Shown here: positions 12,766 to 23,081 of the stretch, piece by piece | Layout: every line of letters starts with the position of its first letter | How positions within the stretch are numbered: position 1 is the first letter of the stretch | Assembly (NCBI GenBank): GCA_003833135.1 | Contig: QZLH01000383.1 | Location: 34,841 to 82,911 of the forward strand | Direction of reading: 5' to 3' | DNA length: 48,071 bases | From: Oehlia diaphana | Taxonomy: Eukaryota; Glomeromycota; Glomeromycetes; Glomerales; Glomeraceae | Notes under the pieces: generated by a model | Database searches by the model: none | What the model saw: only the letters and a program-made list of their open reading frames with translations | Told to the model about the DNA's origin: nothing | Position numbers and translations under genes: made by a program

Positions 12766-13298
12766 ATTGATTGGTGCCAGTTATAAGATCAACGATAAAG
12801 AAGAAGAACTCCGGACAAGGGTTTTTATGTTCAAATGAAGATAATAATGATTCAGTTATAATTATTCCGTTTTGTAGATTTTATCCGCTGATCCTCTGTA
12901 AGCAAATTTTTTAGATCACGTGTATAGTCATTCATCTGCAGTGTAATGTTTTGACGTAATCCGTGATATCCAAATTTTACCTTAAAAAATTTAGCATTTC
13001 TTAGCAGAAAAGAAGAAAAGAACACCCATAATCATAATCAAAATCAAATTTTGATTCATTCATTGTTCCACAATGGAGAGATCCTATTGCTATTTATGTG
13101 TTTTATTACTCAAATCCCCCAATATTTCCCCAACAATTCCCCGGTGAATTAAAATTATTTTGGCGGGCTTATTTGACCCCCTCGTTGTCTTTCCTTTTCT
13201 TATTTATATATAAGTTGTAAAATTCCTAATATTTTTATTAGTCTTTTTAGGTGTACATTTGTTCTTTTTAAAATATATTCAAAAGTGTAATTGAAACA
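12766..13298. promoter_or_regulatory. Divergent promoter region, Rab GAP / kelch genes
   Basis: This 533-bp spacer separates the two divergent start codons and must hold both promoters unless the GAP gene has further 5' exons. An E-box CACGTG within GATCACGTG lies at 12917-12922. Near the kelch start, TATATATAAG at about 13205 is a TATA-like candidate. The minus strand has short open pieces (for example MNDYTRDLKN near 12930) that could be part of an unrecognised 5' exon. Confidence 0.45.
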
Positions 13299-15323
13299 AT
13301 GCTAATTCTTAAGCAGTTTACCACTCTAGTTGCAACGACTTGTATTGAATTATTAGTACAAAGCGTGAATGCTGCATTACCAGATCCCCGGTGGGGTCAT
13401 GCGGCGGTGCTTTTAAGAAACAAGTATGTATTGATTTGGTCGTATACCTTAAAAGATTATATGTAGAGAAATGGTTTATTATCATTTAACTCCGATTGAT
13501 TCATAAAACTTTTCGTTTTGAATTTAAACAGGGTTTAACTATTGAATAGAATATTAATATAATATTTTTCTTTTTAATTATTATAGCTTATATATTTATG
13601 GAGGAAAAGTGGGATTGACTAGAGAAGCTGATCTTAATGATACTAGCCAAAATTCGAATCAGCTTCTTATGCTTAATTTATCAGACTCTTTCTCGGTATC
13701 AGATCCTGGATGGATGTCTCGTTTCGTGGGCCCAAACGTTGCATATCATACACTTAGTATAGGTGGATCACAAAATGAACTTTTAGTGTTATATGGTGGA
13801 GAATATGGAAATTCAACTGATGAACAAATACTAGAAAATCCATTATTTTATTACAATACTTTAAATTCATCTTCCGTTTGGGACAATGCTGGCTTAAGTT
13901 TGGGAACACCACGGATGTCACACACTGCTGTTACAAAATTAGATATATCCATAAATTATTTTTTTGGTGGCATACCTAATGTGTCTAACTCTTTAATTTC
14001 ATCACAAGTTCAATTTCAGGATTTATTTAAATTGGACACAATAAATAATTTATGGAGCCTCCAATCTACAGATCCAAATACACCATCAGGAAGATTTCAT
14101 CATACTGCAACGATTCTTTCAGATGGAAAAATGTATGTAATTGGAGGGTATTCCAAAGATGAATTGGTAGATATGAGTCAAATTTATGTTTATGATACAA
14201 TAAATGCAAAATGGGATGTTCAGGTATTTTGACGTTTAATGAAAGAATTTAAAAATTTCAAATGATAGATATATTTGACTTATAAATTCAATCTTAAGAC
14301 TGCAGGTGGTAAGTTGCCAACAGCACGTAGAGCCCATGTTGCCGTAGGAAGTAAGTTGAGGCTTGATTAAAACTGGTTAAAAGATTTTATTTCAAAGATT
14401 AATTGAAATAACTATATAATTCATAGCACATGACGGTAAAGTGATCATACATGGTGGTGTTAACATAAATTATAATGTGTTATATGGGGATGTTGCGGTT
14501 TTAGATACAACACAATCACAATTTATCTGGAGTATAAAAGAAACAAAGGGAGCTGTTCCTCCAGCAAGATATTCTCATACAGCTACCATGGTTGGAACCA
14601 ATATGTTGATTGCGTTTGGTATGTATTTATTTACAAATATTTTTTCCATATACATTCATAATATGCTCATATGATATTTATGCTTTATTTCTTTAACCAA
14701 TGTCCAATAGGGTATTTATCGAATGATGTTTCTGACAATAACATTTATGTCCTTGGTAGATATTATTTTATCTCGGTTCTTATTGTGATTAAAATTTAGT
14801 TCTCTCTCATAAATGATTTTGATTTTTGTCTATTTTAGATACGACCACATTCACATGGAAAGAAAATTATACTCCAAATAATTTGGATTATACAAATACA
14901 ATGCCCCATAGTGACGTTTCACAGGAACCCTCGTCTTCAAAAGCTGGAACAATAGCAGGATCAGTAATAGGAGTAATATCCTTTTTTTTGTTGATTGGTG
15001 GTTTATTTTTGTTTTATCGTAGACGAAAGCGGAATACCTTTTACGCAGCACCTTATTCGAGCACAGGGGAACGACCTTCAAATCAAGATAAATCAAAAAA
15101 ATTTAGTATATCATCTGGATCCACTGCTGTTGAAGAATTACCACGACTAAGCATGAGTAGTGGCCTTGCTGTCCCTATGGCTGGAACCTCAGAGAATGGT
15201 GCACATGGAAAAGATTATACTACGATATTAGAAGAAAGGATGATGGATAGTGATGTTCAGCAGTCAAATTTTTTGATTGTTCCCAAATCGCCACTACGTG
15301 TTACAAATCCAGACAACAATTAA
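13299..15323 (+). CDS. Kelch-repeat type I membrane protein
   Basis: Six exons join in frame: 13299-13423, 13587-14223, 14299-14350, 14427-14618, 14711-14755, 14839-15323, giving 511 aa. Residues 1-25 form a signal peptide with cleavage likely after VNA. Kelch blades follow, recognised by paired R-x-x-H and G-G motifs: RWGHAAV then YIYGGK; SHTAV then FFGG; GRFHHTA then YVIGGY; RRAHVAV then IIHGGV; ARYSHTA then LIAFGY. They probably close one beta-propeller of 5-6 blades on the cell surface or in the secretory lumen. A transmembrane helix (about 388-410, GVISFFLLIGGLFLFY) is followed by RRRKR and a roughly 100-residue Ser-rich cytoplasmic tail. Many such genes are annotated in Rhizophagus, sometimes as galactose-oxidase-like, but no catalytic copper site is evident. 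A binding or wall-sensing role is inference. Confidence 0.9.
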
Positions 15324-15745
15324 GCTGAATTTAATTACGTAAATGCAGAGTGTGTCATATAATGGTGACAAATATCAAAAATGACGATGTCATGTCAACA
15401 TCCTAACCTTGCCAAACGTAACTCCGCAGTGCAGATGCATTCAAATTCTCTTGAACTTTTTATATGTAAATTATAATTTGTATTTTATAATCTAAAATAA
15501 TGTATTTTAATAATATTTTTCCGTTAACCCTATTAAACCTATAACCCTGTTATCTAAAAATGTTTATTACGTAATTATACGTAACGCGTTAACGCGTAGT
15601 ACCTTGTTTAGCATAAGACTATTTGTAATAACCAAGTTTGGCACGTAAATCATCATCCCGCCCACTCACCTGCCAACTCCCCAAATATTTAAATAAATCA
15701 TTCAAATTTAAAATTTAAATTTTGTTTAAAAAAAAAACAAAGCAA
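15324..15745. promoter_or_regulatory. Spacer and promoter of the 5-phosphatase gene
   Basis: Between the kelch stop and the 5-phosphatase start. It holds the kelch 3' end and, at 15584-15597, the perfect 14-bp palindrome ACGCGTTAACGCGT, i.e. two ACGCGT boxes 150 bp before the ATG. Confidence 0.5.
15584..15597. promoter_or_regulatory. Palindromic pair of ACGCGT boxes
   Basis: ACGCGT-TA-ACGCGT is a perfect palindrome in sequence otherwise poor in CG. ACGCGT is the MluI cell-cycle box bound by MBF (Mbp1-Swi6) in ascomycete yeasts. Whether the equivalent factor acts here is inference. Confidence 0.4.
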
Positions 15746-17576
15746 ATGACTGACTTATTAGAAAAACCTATACTTGCACAAGAAATAAAGACAACATACG
15801 ACAATATAGAACTAAAAACTATACAGTAAATGTGCAATTTTTTTCTGGTGTAAAAAAAAAATTTTTTTGATATCCTCTTCGCGAACTTTAGTATATATTT
15901 TAATTGACTTGTTACTCGGTACATGTTAGTGTATTTGCTGGGACATTCAATGTTAGCGGACAAGACGCGACGGAATCCCTTTCACCTTGGCTTCATTGTG
16001 ATAACGATATCGACGTTTATGCCATTGGGTTAGTTTTACAAAACTGAAAAATTTTGTGGATTAACATTAATTAAATCATTACAATTATAGATTTCAGGAA
16101 TTAGGTTTAACTATGGAATCGTATATAGGAAGTGATATTGAGAGAGAATTAAAATGGACCGATGCTGTCATGCAAGCATTAGGTGAAAATAAGGCTAAGA
16201 ATTATTGGAAGGTATGTGGGTTTTATTAAATTCAGCATCTTTCTTAAATTATGCAAATTTAAATTTCTCGTATCACTTTAGATCATGTCAAAAAAACTAG
16301 TCGGAATTCTCCTTATAGTATTGGTAAAAAAAGAGCATGCTCCATATATTAAAGACATAAGGACTGATTATGCTGGTATTGGAATAATGGGCGTGATGGT
16401 ATGGATTTATAGGCAAGCACAATATGGGAAGCAAATTAATGTGGCCCTTCTTTTTTCCTCCTTGATTCTTATAAAAAGATGTAAAGCTTATTAATTATTA
16501 ATTTAATTTAGGGTAATAAAGGTGGTGTTGCCATTCGATTCCGATTTTATGATTCATATTTGTGTTTTATGGATTGTCACTTAGCAGCTGATCCTAATGG
16601 ATTAGAAAGAAGAAATCAGGATTATATGGATCTTTGTCAACGGATGACTTTTCCTATCAATACTGAAAATTATTCAACATTGTATGGTTGGGTTGGTGAC
16701 TATATACCTCCATATGCTAAAAACGCAGTTGCTGGTATAGGAGGGATGGTGGGCATTACAGGTATGATGACACCTAACGAGAATATTGTGGGAGCTGGTC
16801 AGGTTATGCCTATATTTGATAACGAGTAAGTAGTTTATTTTTTTAATTTTTTTTTACTTTCCACAAAAGCTATAAATTTTTTGACATATTCTCAGCCATT
16901 TGATTTGGATGGGAGATTTAAATTATCGTATAGAAAAAATACCAGAATTGGAGGTAAAATCTATGCTGGAAAATAATGAAATGGAAGTATTGTTGAATTA
17001 TGACCAAGTATGTTTAACAACATTGTAAAGAAGCCTTATTATAAAAGTGATAATAATATTTTTTAATTATCCTATTTTATTTTATAGCTCAATAGGGAAA
17101 GACGGATTCTTAAACAGGCATTTGCTGGATTTGAAGAAGGACCAATCACCTTTCCTCCTACTTACAAATATGATCCTGGAACAAATATATGGGATACAAG
17201 GTAATTTATTTTATAAATTTTACTATTTGTATGATATAACTAATTTAAAAAAATTAATTCAGTGAAAAGAAAAGGACTCCTGCATGGACTGATAGAATAT
17301 TATGGAGAAGCCAAAAAAATGAATGGTGTAAACAGCTTAGTTATAAAAGTCACATGGAAATTACATTTAGCGATCATAAACCTGTGAGTGCAACCTTTGA
17401 AATGAAGGTAAGCCTGATTTAGATTAAACAAATGCAAGTTGGTTTTCTTTTTTTAATCTTTGTTTCCTTAAATATAGCTTAAAGATTGTGCGCATATCGA
17501 AGATGATTATAAGATCATACATGACGATGTGATCATATTAAAAGACAACGGGTGTGATGGGCATGACACCGATTAA
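15746..17576 (+). CDS. Inositol polyphosphate 5-phosphatase
   Basis: Removes the 5-phosphate from phosphoinositides such as PI(4,5)P2, acting at membranes in traffic and signalling. Nine exons join in frame: 15746-15825, 15930-16028, 16091-16211, 16282-16398, 16512-16825, 16896-17007, 17088-17200, 17263-17407, 17478-17576, giving 399 aa. All IPPc signatures are present: GTFNVSGQ (31-38), GFQELG with metal ligand E63, [21 protein letters not shown] (248-255), PAWTDRILW (325-333) and SDHKPV with catalytic H357. The start gives 26 residues before the domain; alternative starts would cut into the first strand. Unlike OCRL/INPP5B (C-terminal ASH-RhoGAP) or synaptojanin (N-terminal Sac) it is essentially a bare catalytic domain with a short acidic tail. 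The order of motifs is closest to the OCRL/INPP5B type. The gene converges on Gemin2 with 207 bp between stops. Confidence 0.95.
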
Positions 17577-17783
17577 TTAAATAGTAATTACATAAGTTTA
17601 CATATAATTTATAATATTAACAAATTTAGATTAAATACAAAAGATAAAGAAATTATTAATTGAACAATTTATGGGTTATTTTTATTCGAGTTATTAAATT
17701 TTTTTTTTATTTATTATGTATTTTAAATAGATATTTTCAGAAATTAATTGATTAATAAAAATGAGCAATTGTGAGAAAACATC

Positions 17784-19026
17784 TCATAGCAGATCTTTCT
17801 GACCAAAATACTTTCTTACAATAATAATTATCATATCTAAGGAAGCCAATGTAATAAGATCTTCCTCATCGGTCTGTTTGAGTAAAAATGATTAATATGA
17901 GCAAAAATCTTGATAACTAAAACATCGGGAATACTACCTTTTGTCGAATTTGAATGCACTTCTTACAGAGTTGTCTTAACGTTGCCATCTGATTAGGCGT
18001 CAAGAGTTTGTCAACACGCAAAAGCAACGCAAAAAGCCATTGAGATTGTGCAATCGTAATCCCATTGGATAACCACTTTGTATGATATAAAAGAAGTGTA
18101 ATTGTTGTGGTCTATAAAAAATTAATTCAAATGAAAATTTGAAAAAAAAAATAATTAAATTAGAAATAAATAGCTTGCCGTACCTGATCTATTCTTGACA
18201 CAATACTAACACGTGGCAATGTCATCTCATTTACATCACCTTCATTTTCCAATCCTTTACCTTCTACAAAATTCGGAGATTCTATTATTCCATAGCAAAA
18301 TTTAAGCCATCCAGCTTCATCATTTCGTGCTGGGAACTTGATAAAAGATTTATTTTGTGATGACTTTAAGTTCTTCCGTATATGCTTTTCTAATCTCTTA
18401 CTTCGCAGCGATAAGAATAGTCAAAATCAAAAAAGTAAATTAACAATTACAAAATTCAGTAAATTTAACACGCGAGTCAACTGTAGTAGTGTGACGTAAA
18501 GGATAAGTGTTTTTGTGGTGATTGAGTTCATGTAAAAATTGGGTAATCTGATAGAACGTTAACCAACCTGTCTTATTAAATCAAATTTCATTAAAAATAT
18601 CTTTTCCCATTCTTCATTTACCAAATTATTTGAATTTTGATCAAAATTATCAAGTTCCATTTGATTGGCCCAGCCCCTTTTAACCCATCCTGCCATTCTA
18701 ACTTCTTTAGACTTATTTATTTGATTTTTGGCTATAACGACATTAGGCCTTTTATTAGCTTCTGACCTTACCATACGCAAATATTCCTCTCCTGTTGCTG
18801 GTGGTCTATTTGGTAAAGAGTTTCCAGAAACAGGAAGAGCTTTTTGTATTAATTCTTCGTCTTCTTCACATAAATCCTCTTCAAATTTGTCTTCAATTGA
18901 AAGCGTAGCAAGTTGTTCCATTGTTAACTTAGATAATCTTTGGTTCAGTTTTTTAATTTTATCAGGACTACAAAAAAAAAAGCACTGGTCACGTGAGCAT
19001 ATAAAAATCATCACATCCGTTTTCAT
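17784..19026 (-). CDS. GEMIN2: Gemin2/SIP1 homologue, SMN-complex component
   Basis: Gemin2 binds SMN and holds the Sm-protein pentamer during spliceosomal snRNP assembly. Four exons join in frame: 19026-18568, 18396-18184, 18111-17938, 17873-17784, giving 311 aa, near the usual size of about 280. Family landmarks: GEEYLRMVRSEANKRPNVVIA (about 79-99), DLIRQ-RLEKHIRK across intron 1, EAGWLKFCYG, VSIVSRIDQTT, QWLFALLLRVDKLLTP, LRQLCKKC, and a final exon ending VRKYFGQKDLL, matching the family's C-terminal helix. The last exon is too short to show as a long open frame and was found from the conserved end. The extreme N-terminus is uncertain: TTTTTTTTTTGTAG just before SPDKIKK resembles a 3' splice site, so residues 1-19 could be intron read-through and the true first exon further upstream. 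M36 is another possible start. Confidence 0.9.
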
Positions 19027-19530
19027 TGTTTATATCATATTTATGTAAAACCTTATTCGTCACTAATTATTTGTCACCGTATTGATCACGCGACAGTGCA
19101 TAATTCCGCATAATTTCGGCCGACCAGTGCTTTTTTTGGGGTAATGCTAGGGTAGTTTTTTTTGATGACTGTAGATAGCTATTTTCCTTATCTTAAAATA
19201 GGGTGGTCTGTGATACTATAGAAGAAATGCCGATTTGTTACCAATTCTTAGGATTAAATCATATGATATTCAAGTTATGAGAATAAAAGAAAAATTTGCA
19301 AGAATTTTTAAGGTTTAACCAATCTACTGCTTAATTTAAGAAAAAACATAATAATTTCCTTAATATTGCTTAAATTTTAATGTTTAAAGTTCAATTTATA
19401 AAATTATATCAAGAAAAATTCACTTAATATTAGATAATTAAAATTGCTGCAGTATATTTTTGGTCCTTAGTTTATTTTTCATTAAATAATTTAAATAGGT
19501 ATCTGATCAAAATCTTGACAGCCACTTGTA
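19027..19530. promoter_or_regulatory. Gemin2 upstream region
   Basis: No coding frame. At about 19079-19107 the phrase TTGATCACGCGACAGTGCAT followed by AATTCCG occurs. A close relative, TTGATCACGTGTTAGTGCAT then AACTCTG, lies at 45875-45902. A shared upstream element or a repeat scrap are both possible. Confidence 0.4.
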
Positions 19531-19840
19531 TGACTAATATAAGATTGACAACAAAATCTCAATAATTCAAAATCTCGACAATCCAAAATCTTAACAATCA
19601 AATCTTGACAATCCAAAATCCTGACAAGACATTATATTGTTCAAATAATTTTTGAGATTTTGTACCAAAACTTAAAAAAAATAGTTACAATAAAATAATT
19701 TGTTGCAATATGTAATATTTAATTTAAATGTAATAAATTTTATAATTTATTTTAAAATTGCCAAATAATCAATTTGTTAGTATAATAATTTGTCAGGATT
19801 TTGACTTGTCAAGATTTCATTATCGGTCTTGTATCAGTCA
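19531..19840. mobile_element. MITE-like inverted-repeat element
   Basis: The left end TGACTAATATAAGATTGACA is matched inverted by the right end, which ends CGGTCTTGTATCAGTCA. Internally, AATCTTGACAATC/AAATCCTGACA motifs recur in tandem, related to the ladder in the dispersed repeat at 9.1 and 44.3 kb. Target duplication is unclear. Confidence 0.5.
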
Positions 19841-20134
19841 TTCAAATAATTTTTAAAATAAAGCAAATTTTTTTAGTTATCTTAAACTTTATTTTTCTTA
19901 AAATCATGTAATGCTTAATTTTGACAAGTATTTTAAATAACAGGATCTATTAGGTAATCTTATAAAAATCTGGATTATTTTCTAAAACTTGATAACCTAA
20001 AATTTCTAGTAATATATATATTTAATATTATTTATTACTATCCAATATATATTAAAATTTAAGCATATCAAAAAAATTTTTTATCAACATATATATATAT
20101 TACAAAGTCTAATGTCTTATAATTATAAAATAGA

Positions 20135-20336
20135 TAGCCAAAAATGATGTTATTTCCTAAAGAGGGAGGAAGGTTAAGATCATGTTGATGTTATACATCT
20201 TTTATTTTTAGACACTTGTAGTTAATATAATTCTAACTAGAATTATATTTTAATTTTACATTTTTTAAAATAAATGATAATATAAAGATGAGGGAGGTCA
20301 AAAATCTTAAAATTTAAATATTATCATTTCTGGCTA
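20135..20336. mobile_element. Palindromic MITE flanked by TA
   Basis: The element is 20137-20334 (198 bp), bordered by TA on each side. Ends are GCCAAAAATGATGTTATTTC and, inverted, GCCAGAAATGATAATATTT. The centre is a perfect inverted repeat, AATATAATTCTA-AC-TAGAATTATATT. A TA target suits Tc1/mariner-derived MITEs. Confidence 0.65.
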
Positions 20337-20547
20337 TTCCTTAATTGTCACAACATTAAAAAAATACATTCAGAAATGGACTAAGTTCTGAACAGTTCAG
20401 TTCAGTTCCATTTTTTAGTTTTTTTCTGATTGATTAGAATTTGTTTTATGCAATAACTTACCATCCAGTGATCGTAAAAACTTGATCAATAGCTCGTTGG
20501 AATTATCTTGTTAAGATGGTTTGAATGGTACTAAAATTATCTTTCTA

Positions 20548-20601
20548 ACATTGATAAATGGCAAGTTAATTTTAAAAATTAACTCATTATCTATCAATGC
20601 T
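20548..20601. repeat. Hairpin inside the left TIR border
   Basis: AACATTGATAAATGGCAAGT and AACTCATTATCTATCAATGCT face each other around TTAATTTTAAAAATT. The right TIR lacks this segment, so it is either a nested insertion or a loss on the right. Confidence 0.5.
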
Positions 20602-21098
20602 AAATAAAGATGGTGCTGCAAATAAGTAATTGCAGAATATTTGTAATATGCGGTATTGCAAAATATTGCAGATTTTGAAGTCTATATATCTGCAATTCCA
20701 CAATCTGTAATTAGATGCAATTTCGCAATTTTTCCGCAATTCCGCAAATGATCCACAATTTCATAATTAATTGCAAAATTGCGGATTGCCCGTAAAAAAA
20801 AGTATAATTTTTTTTAATAAATGTAATTTTTTTAATTAACTAATAAAGAAACCGATTTCTTCTTATTACTAAAAGTAAAAAAAATTCAGTTTTTTATTAA
20901 TAAAATTTTTAAAAAAAGTCATTTATTTTTTAGAAAAAATATACTGGCCGGTTAATTTGACGGTTATTGATATTAATAGTTAATGATCTGGATTAGATTA
21001 TCGGATAGCATAGTACAAATCAAATAAAAATTGCATTACGCAATTTTAAATTTTTTTTTTTCATTTTAAAAAAAACAACACCATTCTTTTTTTTGTAA

Positions 21099-22214
21099 AT
21101 TCTGGCCTGGAACTTGAAAATGAAGACCGGTGAGTATTTTAAGGGAGAAAGCGGGGAGGGGGTTTTTTTTATTTTTTTTATATAAGAACATTTATTAACG
21201 TTCTTTTACTTCTTTTTTTGTAGATTTTGGCCTGAAACTTGAAACTTAAGACTGGTAAGTATTTTAAAGGGGGGAGTGGGTTTTTTTTGTTTTTTTTTTA
21301 TTTAAGAACATTTATTAACATTTTTTTACTTCTTTTTTTTGTAGATTCTGGCCTGGAACTTAGAACTTGAGACCGGTGAGTATTTTAAAGGGAGGGAAGT
21401 GGGTTTTTTTATTTTTTTATATAAGAACGTTTATTAACGTTCTTTTACTTTTTTTTTTTTATAGATTCCAGCCTAAAACTTGGAAATAGAGACCGGTAGG
21501 TGTTTCTAAAGAGGAAAGTGGGGTTTTTATATTTTATTTATATAAGAACATTTATTAACGTTCTTTTACTTCTTTTTTTTTTGTAGATTCTAGCCTGGAA
21601 CTTGGAAATGAAGACCGGTGAGTATTTTAAAGGAGGGAGATGGTTTTTTATTTTTTTTATGTAAGAACGTTTATTAACATTCTTTTACTTCTTTTTTTTG
21701 TAGAATCCAACCTGGAACTTAAAAATGAAAACTGGTGAGTATTTTAAAGGGAGGGGAAGCAGTTTTTTTTGTTTTTTTTTATGTAAGAACGTTTATTAAC
21801 GTTCTTTTACTTCTTTTTTTTGTAGATTCTGGTCTAGAACCTGGAACTTGAGACTGGTGAGTATTTTAAAGGGGGGAAGTGGTTTTTTTTGGTTTTTTTA
21901 TATAAGAACGTTTATTAACGTTCTTTTACTTCTTTTTTTTTGTAGATTTTAGCCTGGAACTTGGAAATGGAGACTGATGAGTATTTTAAAGGGGGGAGCA
22001 GGGTTTTTTTTATTTTTTTATGTAAGAATATTTATTAATGTTTTTTACTACTTTTTTTTGTAGATTCCAGCCTGGAACTTAGAAATAGAGACTGGTAGGT
22101 ATTTTTAGAGGTAAAAGCGGGGTTTTTTTATATTTTTTTTATGTAAGAACGTTTATTAACGTTCTTTCACTTTTTTTTTGTAGATTCCAGCCCAAAACTT
22201 TGATTAGTATTATT
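21099..22214 (+). repeat. Tandem array of ten ~120-bp mini-exon-like units
   Basis: Cores start at 21099, 21224, 21345, 21465, 21587, 21704, 21826, 21946, 22064 and 22184 (last one truncated), spacing 117-125 bp. Each unit has a T-rich tract and TGTAG or TATAG (GTAAA in the first). Then comes a 31-nt core such as ATTCTGGCCTGGAACTTGGA...GACCG, followed by GTGAGT, GTAAGT or GTAGGT. A G-rich then T-rich spacer follows, with the 22-bp palindrome AAGAACGTT-TATT-AACGTTCTT. The core keeps acceptor-exon-donor form in nearly every copy while substitutions fall elsewhere. Since 31 is not a multiple of 3, serial splicing would shift frame. No flanking coding exon was recognised. Confidence 0.85.
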
Positions 22215-22658
22215 AAGTTCACCATTGTTGTCTGTATTTGATTTAGTTTTTAACGCAGTTGCGCCATTTCAGAAATTATGGTTTATTATTTCTAATAAAT
22301 AATAAATAAATAAATTTATTAAAAAATTTTTTTTAATTAAATTTATATTTATAAAACTGGTGTATTTTTTATTAAATTATCATTAGAAAAAAATTTAATT
22401 ATCAGCCAATCAGAATTGTGGAATTGCAGGTTATTAACCGCAATTCAGCTCCAAAATCCACAATATTGCAGATTTTAGAAATTATTTGCGGGCCCATCCT
22501 TAATGCTAGAAAGATGATTTTAGTACCATTCGAACTATCTCAATAAGTTGATTTCAACGAGCTATTGATCAGATTTTTACAATTACTAGATGGTGAATTA
22601 TTGCATAAAATGGATTCTGATTAATCAAAAAAGAATCAAAAAATGGAATTGAACTGAA

Positions 22659-23081
22659 TCATTTAGAGCTTTAGAAATAAAAGACATATTTTTTTTAACA
22701 ATTCCAAACTTTATAAAGGGAATATTGCTAAAGAAGTAAAAGAACATATGAATCCAAGTTTTACTGTCAAAAAATATTTCTCTACTACTTCTAATCTTAG
22801 AAAAATATTTGTTTACATCATAAAAACCTAATTATTTTATTACCATTATGTAAAGTGATATATTTTACAATTTTTATGTATTAAAAATTGATTTTTAATA
22901 ACAATTTATTTTATAAATAAAGGATTAATTTATGAGAAGTGAGTCATGTATAATGGTGCAATACTTATATAATATAAAAATTATATTAACGCTTAGTATT
23001 TTCCTTTCTGAATAGAAATCTCACTTCAAAACATATTACTATTTTTTTTTATTTAAGCCAAATCCTTATTATTATCAGTTA
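22659..23081. other. Spacer between two transposons
   Basis: AT-rich sequence with interrupted frames. A short stretch near 22925-23030 (GAAGTGAGTCATG ... GAAATCTCACTTC) is weakly inverted. No gene is supported. Confidence 0.4.

Larger units (their letters stand above)
20396..22658. mobile_element. 2.26-kb non-autonomous element with 157-bp TIRs
   Basis: Left TIR 20396-20552 and right TIR 22502-22658 are inverted copies, roughly 80% identical by eye. They share TTCAGTTCARTTCCATTTTT, GCAATAA, GATCAATAGCTCGTTG and GAATGGTACTAAAAT. No transposase is encoded. The interior holds TGCAATTCCGCAATTT-type motifs on both sides and a ten-unit tandem array (21099-22214). Long TIRs suggest a Mutator-like or foldback element. 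A target duplication could not be recognised. Confidence 0.75.

Noticed and set aside
14851..15096. Minus-strand frame opposite the last kelch exon
   Set aside because: Antisense to the transmembrane segment and tail of the kelch protein.
15715..15963. Minus-strand 82-codon frame
   Set aside because: Overlaps the first two exons of the 5-phosphatase on the other strand and is low-complexity.
18960..18990. Intron within the Gemin2 N-terminus ending at TTTTTTGTAG
   Set aside because: The only in-phase donor would make a 21-nt intron, too short; kept as an uncertainty about the start instead.
18728..19048. Plus-strand 106-codon frame
   Set aside because: Antisense to Gemin2 exon 1, which has family homology.
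21099..22214. CRISPR-like array
   Set aside because: Repeats and spacers are both conserved, the period is 120 bp, the host is a eukaryote and splice motifs explain the layout better.
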